64,000 bases of DNA from Nocardiopsis flavescens (GCF_900141985.1 NZ_FQZK01000005.1:62001-126000), one strand, 5' to 3'. Numbered from the stretch's first letter, positions 50,284 through 60,629 are shown. The notes: generated from the letters alone by a model not told the origin. Numbers and translations are program-made.

Positions 50284-52323
50284 GTGCACGGTGTCTACAT
50301 AGCCTCCAGCGACGCCGAGGGCGACAAGAGACCGGTGGCGCTCGGCCTGGCCGAGCTGCTGGCCGGTACGGTCGACTCCCTCGGGGTGTTCCGGCCGGTC
50401 GTGGGCGGGGGCGAGCGCGACCCCCTGGTGGAGACGGTCCGCCGCAGGTTCGGCGTCACGGCCCCCTACGAGGAGTGCGTCGGCGTGGTCTACGACCGGG
50501 TCCACGACGACCCCGACCAGGCCATGTCCGAGATCGTCGCCGCCTACGGGGCGCTGGCCGCCAAGTGCGCCGCGGTCGTGGTCGTGGGCACCGACTACAC
50601 GGACGTGGTCACCCCCACGGAGTTCGCGTTCAACGCCCGCGTCGCCGCCAACCTGGGCACCCCCGTCCTGCTGTCGCTCTCGGGCCGCGGACGCTCCGAG
50701 GAGCAGGTCCGCGGCGCCGCCGCGGTCGCCGAGGCCGAGCTGGAGCGCGAGCACGCCGCCCTGCTGGGCACCGTCGTGGGCCGGGTCGAGCCCGAGCGCG
50801 CCGCGGACCTGCGCGCCGCCGGACCCTGGTCGGTGGTGCCCGAGGTCCCCGGCCTCACCGTGCCCACCGTCCGCGACCTCCAGCGCGCCTGCGGCGGGCG
50901 GCTGCTGTTCGGCGAGGACAAGCGGACCGGACGCGAGGTGTCGGGCCTCCTGGTCGCCGCCATGTCCCTGCCGCACATCCTGGACCGGGTGCGCGACGAC
51001 AGCGCCGTCATCCTCCCCGCCGACCGCGCGGGCGCGGTCCTGCCCGCGCTCATCGCCGCCCACCTGTCCCCGGACTTCCCGGCGATCGCCGGGGTGTTCC
51101 TCACCGGCGACACCGACTCCGACATGCCCGAACCCGTGTGGCGGCTGCTCGCGGGCATGCACGTCCGGGTGCCGGTCATCGCCACCGGCCTGGACACCTT
51201 CACCGCGGCCACCCTGCTCGCCGACGTCCGGGGCGGCAAAGCGCCGCTGCCCGACCACAAGGTCGAGTCCGCGGTCGCCGCGTTCGATTCCGGAGTGGAC
51301 GGCCCCGCCCTGCTCGAACGCCTCCAGGTGGCCCGCACCGACACCGTCACCCCGCTCATGTTCGAGTCCACCCTGCTGGGGCGGGCCCGCGCGGACCGCC
51401 GCCGCATCGTCCTGGCCGAGGGGACCGAGGAGCGGGTGCTGCGCGCCGCCGACCTGGTGCTGCGCCGCGACGTCGCCGACCTCACCCTGCTCGGCGACCC
51501 CCGGGAGATCCGGGCCCGCGCCGCCGACCTGGGCCTGGACGTGACCGCCGCCGACCTGGTCGACCCGGAGTCCTCGCCGCTGCGCGACGAGTTCGCGGCC
51601 GAGTACGCCCGACTGCGCTCCCACAAGGGCGTCACCGAGCAGCTCGCCCGCGACACCGTGCGGGAGGTCTCCTACTTCGGCACCCTCATGGTCCACCTGG
51701 GGTACGCGGACGGCATGGTGTCCGGGGCGGTGCACACCACCGCCCAGACCATCCGGCCCTCCTTCGAGATCCTGCGCACCTCGCTGGTCTCCAGCGTGTT
51801 CTTCATGTGCCTGGCCGACCGCGTGCTCGTCTACGGGGACTGCGCCGTGGTCCCCGACCCCACCGCCGAGCAGCTCGCCGAGATCGCCTCGGCCTCCGCC
51901 GACACCGCCGCCCGCTTCGGCGTGGACCCCCGGGTGGCCCTGCTGTCCTACTCCACCGGCGCCTCCGGCAGCGGCGCCGACGTGGACAAGGTCCGCACCG
52001 CCACCGACCTGGTCCGCGCCCGCCGCCCGGACCTGCCCGTCGAGGGCCCCATCCAGTACGACGCGGCGGTCGACCCCGGGGTGGCCCGCACCAAGCTCCC
52101 CGACAGCGCGGTGGCCGGGCGCGCCACGGTGTTCGTCGTCCCCGACCTCAACACCGGCAACACCCTGTACAAGGGCGTCCAGCGCAGTGCCGGAGCGGTC
52201 GCGGTGGGACCGGTGCTCCAGGGGCTGCGCCGCCCGGTCAACGACCTCTCCCGGGGTGCCACGGTGCGGGACATCGTCAGCACCGTCGCCATCACCGCGG
52301 TCCAGGCGCGGGCGGGTGCCTGA
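50284..52323 (+). CDS. pta: Phosphate acetyltransferase, long form
   Basis: 679 residues. The N-terminal BioD-like P-loop part (about 1-210) is degenerate, starting with VYIASSDAEGDKRPVALGLAE. The DRTGG domain (about 210-320) and the C-terminal phosphotransacetylase (about 360-679) follow: ESTLLGRARADRRRIVLAEG, GYADGMVSGAVHTTAQTIRPSFEI and VFVVPDLNTGNTLYKGVQRSAG. It converts acetyl-CoA and phosphate to acetyl phosphate. Acetate kinase usually lies next to it, but an exporter follows here. The GTG at 50284 has GGAGAAAGGGACAG upstream. Confidence 0.93.
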   Translation: MHGVYIASSDAEGDKRPVALGLAELLAGTVDSLGVFRPVVGGGERDPLVETVRRRFGVTAPYEECVGVVYDRVHDDPDQAMSEIVAAYGALAAKCAAVVVVGTDYTDVVTPTEFAFNARVAANLGTPVLLSLSGRGRSEEQVRGAAAVAEAELEREHAALLGTVVGRVEPERAADLRAAGPWSVVPEVPGLTVPTVRDLQRACGGRLLFGEDKRTGREVSGLLVAAMSLPHILDRVRDDSAVILPADRAGAVLPALIAAHLSPDFPAIAGVFLTGDTDSDMPEPVWRLLAGMHVRVPVIATGLDTFTAATLLADVRGGKAPLPDHKVESAVAAFDSGVDGPALLERLQVARTDTVTPLMFESTLLGRARADRRRIVLAEGTEERVLRAADLVLRRDVADLTLLGDPREIRARAADLGLDVTAADLVDPESSPLRDEFAAEYARLRSHKGVTEQLARDTVREVSYFGTLMVHLGYADGMVSGAVHTTAQTIRPSFEILRTSLVSSVFFMCLADRVLVYGDCAVVPDPTAEQLAEIASASADTAARFGVDPRVALLSYSTGASGSGADVDKVRTATDLVRARRPDLPVEGPIQYDAAVDPGVARTKLPDSAVAGRATVFVVPDLNTGNTLYKGVQRSAGAVAVGPVLQGLRRPVNDLSRGATVRDIVSTVAITAVQARAGA

Positions 52324-52463
52324 ACCCGGCCCGGCCGCCGCGCGGTTTCGCACACATCGGTGTCAGATGACGGCAGGGGGCGGTTTCGCGGCATCCCGTC
52401 CCGGTTAGCCTGCTAGCGGCGCGGACCGCGCTTTTCCGTCCCCGCACCCCCGAGAGAGCGCCG

Positions 52464-53684
52464 ATGACCCTGCGGAACCCCACGGGCCGCGCCCGCCTGT
52501 CCCTGGCCCTCCTCCTGGGGCTGCTGGCCGTGCTGGGGCCGCTCAACATCGACATGTACCTGCCCGCGTTCCCGGAGATCTCCGCCGACCTGGACGCGCG
52601 GGCCTCCCAGGTCCAGCTCAGCCTCACCACCTGCCTCGTCGGGCTGGCGCTCGGCCAGTTCGTCGTCGGCCCCCTCAGCGACGCGTACGGCCGCCGGGGA
52701 CCGCTGCTGGTCTCGCTGGGCCTCTTCGTGCTGTCGTCGGCCCTGTGCGCGCTGGCGCCGAACATCGCGGTGCTGGTGGCGGGGCGCTTCCTCCAGGGGC
52801 TCACCGCCTCGGCCGGGGTGGTGCTCTCCCGGGCGGTCGTGCGCGACGTGTTCGACGGACACGAGCTCACCCGCTTCTTCGCCCTCCTGATGGTGATCAA
52901 CGCCGTGGCCCCGCTGGTGGCGCCGGTGGTCGGCGGTGCCCTGCTGTGGCCCTCCTTCGCCGGCTGGGAGATCGTGTTCTGGGCCCTGGCGCTGCTGGGC
53001 GCCGCCATCGTCGCCGTCACCGCCCTGCGCCTGCCCGAGACACTGCCCCGGGAGCGGCGCACGCCCGGGAGCGTGGGCGCCACCGCGCGCACCATCGGCG
53101 AGCTGCTGCGCGACCGGGTGTTCCTGGGATACGCGCTGGTCACCGGGCTGCTGCACGGCGGGAGCTTCGCCTACGTCGCCGGGACGCCCTTCGTCTACCA
53201 GGAGCTCCACGGGGTGTCCCCGCAGGTGTTCGGGGTGCTCTTCGGGATCAACGGGATCGCCATCATCGGCGGCAGCTGGACCGTGGGCCGGTTCTCGCCC
53301 CGCTTCGGCGAGCGCCGCCTCCTGGTCGCCGCGGTCTCGGTCGCGGTGCTGGCCACCGGGGTGCTGCTCGCCGCCACCCTGCTCCAGGGGCCGCTGGTCT
53401 CCCTCGTCGTTCCGATCTTCGTCTACATGACCTGCATGGGCATGATCCTCACCGGCTCGTTCGCCCTGGCCATGGACGGGCAGGAGCGCCGCGCGGGCAG
53501 CGCCAGCGCCCTGCTGGGCGCCCTGTCCCCGCTCTGCGGCGCGGTGGTCGCCCCCCTGGTGGGGCTGGACGAGACGACGGCGGTGCCGATGGGCGCGCTG
53601 CTGTTCGGCACCTCCGCCGCCGGGCTGGCCGTCCTGCTGGCCATGACCGCCCGCCGCCCCCGCGTCCCCGTCGCCGAGGGCTGA
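52464..53684 (+). CDS. Bcr/CflA-family MFS multidrug exporter
   Basis: 406 residues, about 12 membrane segments. The opening LGLLAVLGPLNIDMYLPAFPEI is the Bcr/CflA start. Motif A (GPLSDAYGRRGPLL) lies between helices 2 and 3. The drug/H+ motif C region is LQGLTASAGVVLSRAVVRD. It expels bicyclomycin/chloramphenicol-like compounds in relatives; the substrate is unknown. It is convergent with the lipoprotein gene, 19 bp apart. Confidence 0.88.
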   Translation: MTLRNPTGRARLSLALLLGLLAVLGPLNIDMYLPAFPEISADLDARASQVQLSLTTCLVGLALGQFVVGPLSDAYGRRGPLLVSLGLFVLSSALCALAPNIAVLVAGRFLQGLTASAGVVLSRAVVRDVFDGHELTRFFALLMVINAVAPLVAPVVGGALLWPSFAGWEIVFWALALLGAAIVAVTALRLPETLPRERRTPGSVGATARTIGELLRDRVFLGYALVTGLLHGGSFAYVAGTPFVYQELHGVSPQVFGVLFGINGIAIIGGSWTVGRFSPRFGERRLLVAAVSVAVLATGVLLAATLLQGPLVSLVVPIFVYMTCMGMILTGSFALAMDGQERRAGSASALLGALSPLCGAVVAPLVGLDETTAVPMGALLFGTSAAGLAVLLAMTARRPRVPVAEG

Positions 53685-53703
53685 GCGGGGGCCGCGGTCC
53701 GGG

Positions 53704-54309
53704 TCAGAAGATCTCGAACACCGTGCAGGTGACCTCGCCCGACAGCGAGGCCGTCCCGGCCAGGTCCACCGTGTTCATGGCGATCTCGGTCAGCATGACC
53801 ACGTCCTCCGACCGGCTCCACGTCCCGGTCTGGCCGGAGCCGTTGGAGACGCTCAGCCACCCCGGGTGGCTTTCGTTGTCGGGCTGGTCGATGTACAGGG
53901 AGCCGGTGCCGTCCGCGGCGACCTGTCCGCTGACCAGGGTGCCGAGTTCGTCGGTCGCCTCGAAGTCCACCAGCTCGGCGGTGCCGGTGCAGGTGGCGTC
54001 GTCCATCGTCAGCACGTCGGAGCCGAACTCCGAGGCGGCGTCCCCCGCGGAGGGGCCTGCGCCCTGCCCGTGCAGGCCGATGCCGGCGGACTCCGCCGAG
54101 GTGTAGGAGAGGACGAGGTCCACCGCCCCCTCGCCCGCCGCGGCGCCGTCCTGCGCGGGCGACTCCTGCGCGCCCGCGCCGGCGGACTCGGCGGGGGGAG
54201 CGGCCTCGCCGCCGGTCCCGGCGCCGTCCTCCGGGGAGGAGCAGCCGGTGGCGAACAGCAGGCAGGCCGCGGCCGGGACCGCGAGGGAGGAGAAGGGGAG
54301 ACGGGGCAT
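53704..54309 (-). CDS. Lipoprotein, unknown
   Basis: 201 residues. Signal sequence PFSSLAVPAAACLLFATGC gives a lipobox with the modified cysteine near residue 23, followed by a Gly/Ala/Glu/Ser linker of about 50 residues. The C-terminal domain (about 75-200) is beta-rich with a cysteine pair (TCTGTAEL, VTCTVFEIF) that may form a disulfide. The family is not recognised. The ATG at 54309 was chosen over one at 54348, since it begins the signal peptide. Confidence 0.75.
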   Translation of the reverse strand: MPRLPFSSLAVPAAACLLFATGCSSPEDGAGTGGEAAPPAESAGAGAQESPAQDGAAAGEGAVDLVLSYTSAESAGIGLHGQGAGPSAGDAASEFGSDVLTMDDATCTGTAELVDFEATDELGTLVSGQVAADGTGSLYIDQPDNESHPGWLSVSNGSGQTGTWSRSEDVVMLTEIAMNTVDLAGTASLSGEVTCTVFEIF

Positions 54310-54448
54310 CGGACGCCTTTCGGGACGGGGGAGACGGGGGCCGGGCACGGGAACCGGGAACGGCCGTGCGGTTCCGGCCCGACCAGGGAACCACCCCGCG
54401 CCCCCCGCCGCGAACGGCGGGCCGGCGGGCGGACCCGCCGGCCCGGGG

Positions 54449-56035
54449 TCACCCGGCGGCGGCGCCCGCCTCCGGGGCGAAGTCCGGGGTGTCGGCCAGC
54501 AGCGCCCGCGTGTACGCGTGGTCCGGCTCCGACATCACCCGCCCCACCGGCCCGTACTCCACGATCCGGCCCTGCTCCAGCACCGCCACGCGCTGCGCGA
54601 TGTTCGACACCAGGGCGATGTCGTGGGTGACGAACAGCAGCGCCATCCCCTCGTCCTGGAGGCCGCGCAGCAGCGCCACGATCTCCGCCTGCACCGACAC
54701 GTCCAGGGCCGAGGTGACCTCGTCGCACACCAGCAGGTCGGGCCCGGTCGCCACCGCGCGGGCGATGCACACCCGCTGGCGCTCCCCGCCGCTGAGCTGC
54801 TCGGGGAACCGGTCGGCGTAGGAGGCGGGGAGCGCGGCCCGCTCCAGCGCCAGCGAGACCACGCCGTCGGGGTCGGCGGGGCGGCCCACCAGGTGCGTGT
54901 AGGGGCCCAGGACCAGGTCCCGCACCCGCTTGCGCGGGTTGAGCGCCTCGTACGGGTTCTGGAACACGTACTGGACGCGGCGGCGCTGCTCGGCGGTGCG
55001 CCGGCGGCCGGGCAGGGGCAGCGGCGCGCCGTCGAACAGCACCTCGCCCGCGGCGCCCCGGTGCAGGCCGGCCACCGTGCGCGCCAGCGTCGTTTTGCCC
55101 GACCCCGACTCGCCCACCAGCGCCGTGCACTCCCCGCGGGCCACCGACAGGTCGATGCCCTCCAGCACCCGCGTGCGCCCGTAGCCGGCCGACAGGCCCG
55201 ACACCCGCAGCAGCTCCCCGTCGCGCTCGGCCTCGGGCACGTCGGTGCGCATCCGGGGCACCGCCGCCAGCAGCGCCCGCGTGTACTCGTGCCTCGGCGA
55301 CGCCAGCACCCGCGCGGTCGGCCCGTGCTCCACCAGCCCGCCGCGGTACATGACCGCGACCGAGTCGGCCAGCCGGGCGACCACCGCCATGTCGTGGCTG
55401 ATGTAGATCCCGGCGGTCCCGTAGTCGCGGGTCATCCGCCGCACGGTGTCCAGCACGTGCGCCTGGGTCGTCACGTCCAGGCCGGTGGTGGGCTCGTCCA
55501 TGACGACCACGTCCGGGCGGCCCACGAACGCCATCGCGATCGCCACCCGCTGCTGCTGCCCGCCCGAGAGCTGGTGCGGGTACCGCCTCAGGAAGGCGGC
55601 GTCGTCGGGCAGCGCCACCTCCCGCAGCACCTCGCGCACCCGGGCGTCGGCCCCCTCCGGGGGCACCGCGCCGTCGTGTAGGGCCTCGCGCAGCTGGACG
55701 CGCAGGCGCAGCGCCGGGTTGAGCGCCGAGGCGGGCGACTGCGGGATGTAGGCGACCGCCCGGCCGCGCAGGGCGCGCACGCCCCGCTCGTCCAGCGCCG
55801 TCAGCTCCCGCCCGGACACCTCCACCCGGCCCCCGGTGATCTCCGTGGCCCGCTTGCGGTGCGCCAGCAGCGCCAGGCCCACCGTGGTCTTGCCCGAACC
55901 GGACTCGCCCACCAGGCCCAGGATCTCGCCGCGCCGCACGGTCAGCGACACGTCGCCGACGATCGTCACGTCGGAGGGGCGGCCGATCACGGTCAGGCCC
56001 TCCACCGCCAGCACGGTCTCCTCGGACTCCGTCAT
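54449..56035 (-). CDS. Peptide ABC transporter ATPase, two ATPase domains fused
   Basis: 528 residues containing two complete nucleotide-binding domains. Domain 1 (about 8-240) has Walker [10 protein letters not shown], signature [12 protein letters not shown], Walker [13 protein letters not shown] and switch ISHDMAVV. Domain 2 (about 270-510) has GESGSGKTT, signature [12 protein letters not shown], Walker [13 protein letters not shown] (glutamate kept as E-V-T) and FVTHDIALV. Domain 1 is DppD-like, domain 2 DppF-like without the long C-terminal cysteine region. Such DppDF fusions occur in actinobacteria. The ATG overlaps the preceding permease stop (ATGA). Confidence 0.93.
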   Translation of the reverse strand: MTESEETVLAVEGLTVIGRPSDVTIVGDVSLTVRRGEILGLVGESGSGKTTVGLALLAHRKRATEITGGRVEVSGRELTALDERGVRALRGRAVAYIPQSPASALNPALRLRVQLREALHDGAVPPEGADARVREVLREVALPDDAAFLRRYPHQLSGGQQQRVAIAMAFVGRPDVVVMDEPTTGLDVTTQAHVLDTVRRMTRDYGTAGIYISHDMAVVARLADSVAVMYRGGLVEHGPTARVLASPRHEYTRALLAAVPRMRTDVPEAERDGELLRVSGLSAGYGRTRVLEGIDLSVARGECTALVGESGSGKTTLARTVAGLHRGAAGEVLFDGAPLPLPGRRRTAEQRRRVQYVFQNPYEALNPRKRVRDLVLGPYTHLVGRPADPDGVVSLALERAALPASYADRFPEQLSGGERQRVCIARAVATGPDLLVCDEVTSALDVSVQAEIVALLRGLQDEGMALLFVTHDIALVSNIAQRVAVLEQGRIVEYGPVGRVMSEPDHAYTRALLADTPDFAPEAGAAAG

Positions 56036-56922
56036 TTCCCGACCCCCCGGTCGATGCCGATCGCCGCCCGGGACAGCCCGTCGGTGATGAGGTTGGCGCC
56101 GATGGTCAGGGTCGCGATCGCGGTCACGGGCAGCAGGACCGCCCACGGCTGCACGAGCATGCCCTGCCGGTTCTCGTTGATCATCAGGCCCCAGTCGGCG
56201 GTCGGCGGCTGCAACCCCATCCCGAGGAAGCCCAGCACCGCCACCACGCCGATCGAGTAGGTCAGCCGCAGGCCCAGCTCCACCAGCAGCGGGCCGGTCA
56301 CGTTGGGCAGGATCTCGAACGCCATGATCCGCCACCGGGGCAGTCCGACGGCCTCCGCCGCCTTCACGTAGTCCTGCTCGACCACGGCACGGGTGGCCTC
56401 GCGGATCACCCGCGCCACCCGGGGCATGTGCGACGCCGCGATGACGGCCACGATCAGCCATGTCCGCGGCCCGATGATCGACATCACCAGCAGGGCCGCG
56501 ATGAGCTGCGGGAACGCCAGCAGCATGTCGTTGACGCGCATGATGGCCTCGTCCGCCCAGCCGCGCAGGTACCCGGCGACCACGCCGACCACCGTCCCGG
56601 CCAGCACGCCCAGCCCCGCCGACGCGGCGGCCAGGAGCAGCAGCGTCCACCCGCCCCACAGGAACCGGGTGAGCACGTCCCGCCCGCGGTTGTCCCCGCC
56701 GAACACGGTGCCGTCCACCCCGGTCTCGAAGGGGCGGGCCACGAACTCGGTCGGGCTGTAGGGCGCCAGGAGGGGGCCGAGCACGGCGACCAGGACGACG
56801 AGCGCGGTCAGGACCACGCCCACCCTGGTCCGGCCGTGGCCCCAGGCGGCGCGGAACAGCCCGCCGCCGCGGCGCCCCCGGGCCGCTCCGGCGGCCAGGT
56901 CCTCGATCGGGGGAGCGCTCAT
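56032..56922 (-). CDS. Peptide/nickel-type ABC transporter permease (DppC-like)
   Basis: 296 residues, six helices after a short hydrophilic N-terminus. [29 protein letters not shown] is the DppC-type early loop and [23 protein letters not shown] the EAA docking loop near residue 185. It is coupled to its neighbours by ATGA overlaps on both sides. It pairs with the next permease. Confidence 0.92.
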   Translation of the reverse strand: MSAPPIEDLAAGAARGRRGGGLFRAAWGHGRTRVGVVLTALVVLVAVLGPLLAPYSPTEFVARPFETGVDGTVFGGDNRGRDVLTRFLWGGWTLLLLAAASAGLGVLAGTVVGVVAGYLRGWADEAIMRVNDMLLAFPQLIAALLVMSIIGPRTWLIVAVIAASHMPRVARVIREATRAVVEQDYVKAAEAVGLPRWRIMAFEILPNVTGPLLVELGLRLTYSIGVVAVLGFLGMGLQPPTADWGLMINENRQGMLVQPWAVLLPVTAIATLTIGANLITDGLSRAAIGIDRGVGK

Positions 56923-57851
56923 CGGGTCACCCTCACCTTCGGGTTGGCGGCCAGGCCGATCACGTCGGCGGCCAGGTTGACGAGGATGTACACCCCGGCG
57001 ATCAGCAGCACCACGGCCTGCACCAGGGGCACGTCGCGGTTCTCGATGGCGTCCATGAGCACCTTGCCGATGCCGGGGAAGTTGAACAGGAACTCCACGG
57101 CCACCACGCCGCCCGCCAGCCACGCCAGCTGGAGGGCCACCACCTGGGCGACCGGGCCGACGGCGTTGGGCAGGGCGTGGCGCACCAGCACCGTCCGCTC
57201 GTCCAGCCCCTTGAGCCGCGCCTGCTGCACGTACTCGCTCTCCAGGACCTCGATCATGGTCGCCCGCATCATGCGCACGATCGGCGGGGCGACCGCGAAG
57301 GCCAGGGTCAGCACCGGCAGTACCCACTGCTCGGGGCCGCCGTTGCGCGAGTACACCGACGGGAAGAGGTCCAGTCCGCCCGGTCCCAGTGCCAGGATCA
57401 GCAGGATGCCGACGACGAACTCGGGGACGGCGGCCGTCACCAGGGTCCCCAGGGACGCGGTGTGGTCGAACGCCCGGTCCCGGCGCAGCGCGCTGAACGC
57501 GCCCACGGCCAGGGCCAGCGGCGCGGCGGCCAGCGCGGCCAGGCCCATCAGCGTCAGCGACGCCCCGATGGGGCCGTTCAGCACCTCCGTCACGGGGGAC
57601 CGGTTGGAGTAGGAGATCCCCAGGTCGCCCCGGACGACCCCCTGGAGCCACTGCGCGTACTGCACGACCAGGGGCTGGTCGAGGTGCAGCTGCTCGCGCA
57701 GCGCCGCGACCCGCGCCTCGGTGGCGTCGCGGCCCAGGATCATCAGGGCGGCGTCACCGGGCAGGGCCTGGGTGGCGGCGAACACCGCCACGGACACCGC
57801 CCACAGGGTGAGCAGCCCGAAGAACAGGCGAACGGCGACGAGCCGGAACAT
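56919..57851 (-). CDS. Peptide/nickel-type ABC transporter permease (DppB-like)
   Basis: 310 residues. FRLVAVRLFFGLLTLWAVSVAVF is the DppB-like first helix, DLGISYSNRSPVTEVL the following loop, and YVQQARLKGLDERTVLVRHALPN the EAA loop near residue 210. The ATG overlaps the stop of the binding-protein gene by TGATG, so translation is coupled. Confidence 0.92.
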   Translation of the reverse strand: MFRLVAVRLFFGLLTLWAVSVAVFAATQALPGDAALMILGRDATEARVAALREQLHLDQPLVVQYAQWLQGVVRGDLGISYSNRSPVTEVLNGPIGASLTLMGLAALAAAPLALAVGAFSALRRDRAFDHTASLGTLVTAAVPEFVVGILLILALGPGGLDLFPSVYSRNGGPEQWVLPVLTLAFAVAPPIVRMMRATMIEVLESEYVQQARLKGLDERTVLVRHALPNAVGPVAQVVALQLAWLAGGVVAVEFLFNFPGIGKVLMDAIENRDVPLVQAVVLLIAGVYILVNLAADVIGLAANPKVRVTR

Positions 57852-59440
57852 CACGCGTCCTTCCAGAAGTTCCGGAAGGCGTAGGACCCGAGCGGGTGCC
57901 CGGAGACGGCCGGCTCCAGCCCGCCCACGGACGCGTGGTGGGCGTCGAGCAGGTTGACGAAGCCCCAGACGATGTAGCCGCCCTCCTCGTACTCGATCTC
58001 CTGGGCCTCGCGGATCAGCTCGTTGCGCGCGTCGAGGTCGGCGGTGCGGCGGGCCTCCTCCAGGTGGCCGAGCCACTCCTCGTGCTCGCCCCACATGGTC
58101 TCGTTGTAGGGGGCGCCCACCACCGACCCCTGGGCGGCCTGGGTGATGTAGGGGCGGGCGCTCCAGAAGTCCTGGCCGAAGGGGTAGGGGAAGCCCTCCT
58201 CCTCGTTCCAGTACTCGCTGGGGTTGACGCGGCGCAGGTTCACGGTCACCCCGGCCTCGCGGGCCTGCTCCTGGAAGACCTCGGCGGCGGCGACCACGCC
58301 CGCGCTGATGTCGGAGGTGACCAGCTCCACCTCCAGGCCGTCCCCGTGCCCGGCCTCGGCGAGCAGCCGCTTCGCCTCGGCGATGTCCTGCTCGCGCTGG
58401 GGGAGGTCCTCGGGGTAGGAGGGGTCCATCCGGGCGTACATGTCGTTGCCCACCTGCCCGTACCCGGCCAGGGCCTGGTCGATCATCTCCTGGCGGTCCA
58501 CGATGAGCCGGAACGCCCGGCGCACCCGCACGTCGTCGAAGGGGGCGGTGTCGACCCGCATGGTGAAGGGCAGCCACATGCCGGTCTCGGACTCCATGAT
58601 GTCCAGGTCCGGGTTGCCCTCGATGATCGGCACCTGCACGTGCGGCACCTGGGTGATGATGTCGACGCTGCCGCTGTTGAGCGCGTTGACCCGGGCGTCG
58701 TCGTCGGGGAAGTCCACGATCTCCAGCTCGTCCGCGTAGGGGAGCCCCTCCTCGTGGTAGCCCTCGTGCCGCTCGAACAGGCTGTACTCGCCCGCCACGA
58801 ACTCGACCGCCTTGAAGGGGCCGCAGCCCACCGGTTCCCGCGGGTCGTAGTCTTCCGGGACGACGCAGTTGTAGTACTCGGCGAGGGCCTCGGGCAGGGT
58901 GACGGTCGGCTCGGTGCAGGGGATGCGCACGGTGAGCCCGTCGACGGCCTCCAGCCCCTCGGCGTCCACCCCGGTGAGGTCCCCGGCCCCGCGCTGGGGG
59001 GCGTCCGGGTCCAGGATGCGGCGCAGGGAGTACACCACGGAGTCGGCGGTCACGGGGGAGCCGTCGTGGAAGGTCAGCCCGTCCTTGAGGACGACGGTCC
59101 ACTCGGTGGCGTCCTCGTCGGGCTCCAGGGAGTCGGCGAGGCAGTTCTCGATGGTGCCGTCGCTGGCGTAGCGGACCAGGGTGGCGTAGAGCGCGAAGTT
59201 GCGGGCGATGTCGACGTTGTCGGTGGGGTTGTGCGCGTCGAGTGTGTCGTTGACACCGCCGCCCGCCACGCCCACGCTCAGCCGGCCGCCCCGGACGGGC
59301 TCGCCGCCGCCCCCTCCGCCGCCTCCCCCGGAGCCGCCGCAGGCGGCCAGGACGGGGGCGACGGCCGCTCCGGCCGCGGACACCTTGAGCAGGGTCCGGC
59401 GGCTGGGGGAGGAGGGGGCGGGATCGGGACGGGACGACAC
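57851..59440 (-). CDS. Substrate-binding protein (SBP family 5) with Tat-type lipoprotein signal
   Basis: 529 residues. The N-terminus has a twin-arginine SRRTLLKVSAAG motif (RR near 14-15), a hydrophobic core, then a lipobox LAAC with cysteine near residue 34, so it is probably a Tat-exported lipoprotein. A run of about nine glycines then tethers the binding domain. The family landmarks (TLDAHNPTDNVD, TEWTVVLKDGLTFHDGSPVTADSV, VRRAFRLIVDRQEM) are present. The GTG at 59440 has GAGGTG upstream. It is the first gene of the second peptide ABC operon. A dyad ACAACGC-N9-GCGTTGT lies at 59551-59573. Confidence 0.9.
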   Translation of the reverse strand: MSSRPDPAPSSPSRRTLLKVSAAGAAVAPVLAACGGSGGGGGGGGGEPVRGGRLSVGVAGGGVNDTLDAHNPTDNVDIARNFALYATLVRYASDGTIENCLADSLEPDEDATEWTVVLKDGLTFHDGSPVTADSVVYSLRRILDPDAPQRGAGDLTGVDAEGLEAVDGLTVRIPCTEPTVTLPEALAEYYNCVVPEDYDPREPVGCGPFKAVEFVAGEYSLFERHEGYHEEGLPYADELEIVDFPDDDARVNALNSGSVDIITQVPHVQVPIIEGNPDLDIMESETGMWLPFTMRVDTAPFDDVRVRRAFRLIVDRQEMIDQALAGYGQVGNDMYARMDPSYPEDLPQREQDIAEAKRLLAEAGHGDGLEVELVTSDISAGVVAAAEVFQEQAREAGVTVNLRRVNPSEYWNEEEGFPYPFGQDFWSARPYITQAAQGSVVGAPYNETMWGEHEEWLGHLEEARRTADLDARNELIREAQEIEYEEGGYIVWGFVNLLDAHHASVGGLEPAVSGHPLGSYAFRNFWKDA

Positions 59441-60083
59441 GGGACACCTCACGGGGGTAGGGGACGGCGGGGGCGGACACCGGGCGCGCGGGACGAGAGA
59501 GGGCGGCACGGTGTCGACAGAACCTTGTTGTCCCTTCTCACGGGCGTCAAACAACGCCTCCCGCATGCGTTGTCACGGAGGGTGACCATTTGGTCGCGGC
59601 TGTGCCGAGGTGGGTACGGAAGCGGTGAAACCCCTGGTCGCGGCGGGTTCGGTGAGGTCTCCGGGCTGTGCTCCGGGGGGTGGTTCCGGGGGTCCGGAAC
59701 CCCTTCCCCGCACTGCCGGGGCGCACCGGGGTCGTGTCCCGATCGATGTCGAGTGGAGGCGAAAACGTGGTGTTTGAATAGATTATTTTCCGTTTTATGA
59801 GGTTCGTTGATTTAATGGTCGATTCGCGGGATTCACTGGAGTCCCCCTCCCCTGGTCGGCGGCCCCGCTCCTGGTCATTGCCAACGTGTTGCATGTCACA
59901 TGGGTTCGCCTGAGGTCCGGACTGTTTCCTTTGTCTGCATCGGGGAGGACACGTGACGGGGTTTTGTGGCCAATCCCAGGTGCGGCGAAGGAGGGTGTGC
60001 TGTTCTGGAGTCGGCACACCCTTGTCTAAGGTGAGTGCAGGCGGCGCAACCCGCGCGCCCGCGCGGGTGATTGGAGTGACCGG
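59441..60083. promoter_or_regulatory. Divergent control region with AT-rich patch and dyads
   Basis: 643 bp without a gene between divergent starts. ACAACGC-N9-GCGTTGT (59551-59573) is near the ABC operon. A very AT-rich stretch is at about 59765-59820. GGGTGTGC-N13-GCACACCC (59993-60021) lies near the anti-sigma gene, with TTGTCTAAGG after it. The first and last are candidate operators or hairpins. Confidence 0.4.
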
Positions 60084-60608
60084 ATGGCTGAGGCGAGGCA
60101 ACTCCGGGAATACGTGCCCGCGGAGGTACCCGAGAGCGCGGCGCCCGCGACGATCGAGGACGGCGACCTCACCGGCGGCGCCACCGACCACACCGTGTGG
60201 AGCTGTGCGGGCAACCTGACCGCGGTCCGCTCCGTCCGCGCCCGCGTCCGCGACTTCCTCGCCCGCATGGGTCACTCCGAGACCGTCCTGGACGACGCCG
60301 AGCTGGCCGTCAGCGAGCTGGCGACCAATGCCCTGCTGCACTCCCGCTCCGGCCAGAGCGGGGGCGTCATGACGCTGTTCATCCGCTCCGACGGCACCCG
60401 CCTGCGGGTCGCCGTCGCCGACCAGGGCGAGCGCGCGGGAGAGGGCGGGCACAGCCGCGAGGACGGCGACGACTTCGGCCGCGGCAAGCTCATCGTGGAC
60501 AGCTGCGCCACCCGCAGCGGCGAGTACTGGAGCGAGGCCACCCACGTCGCCTGGTTCGAGATCGAGGACCCCCGGCCCGGCCTGTCCCTGGCCGACACCG
60601 CGCTCTGA
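60084..60608 (+). CDS. RsbW/SpoIIAB-like anti-sigma kinase (HATPase_c)
   Basis: 174 residues. The GHKL ATPase motifs are the N-box LAVSELATNALLHS near residue 73, the G1 box VAVADQGERAG near 112 and a G2-like GRGKLIVDSCATRSG near 133. About 45 N-terminal residues are extra and acidic. Streptomyces-type genomes hold many such single-domain kinases, which bind sigma-B-like factors or anti-anti-sigma factors. No sigma gene is adjacent. GGAGTG precedes the ATG. Confidence 0.88.
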   Translation: MAEARQLREYVPAEVPESAAPATIEDGDLTGGATDHTVWSCAGNLTAVRSVRARVRDFLARMGHSETVLDDAELAVSELATNALLHSRSGQSGGVMTLFIRSDGTRLRVAVADQGERAGEGGHSREDGDDFGRGKLIVDSCATRSGEYWSEATHVAWFEIEDPRPGLSLADTAL

Positions 60609-60629
60609 GGGCGTCCCTGTCCGAGCGGT

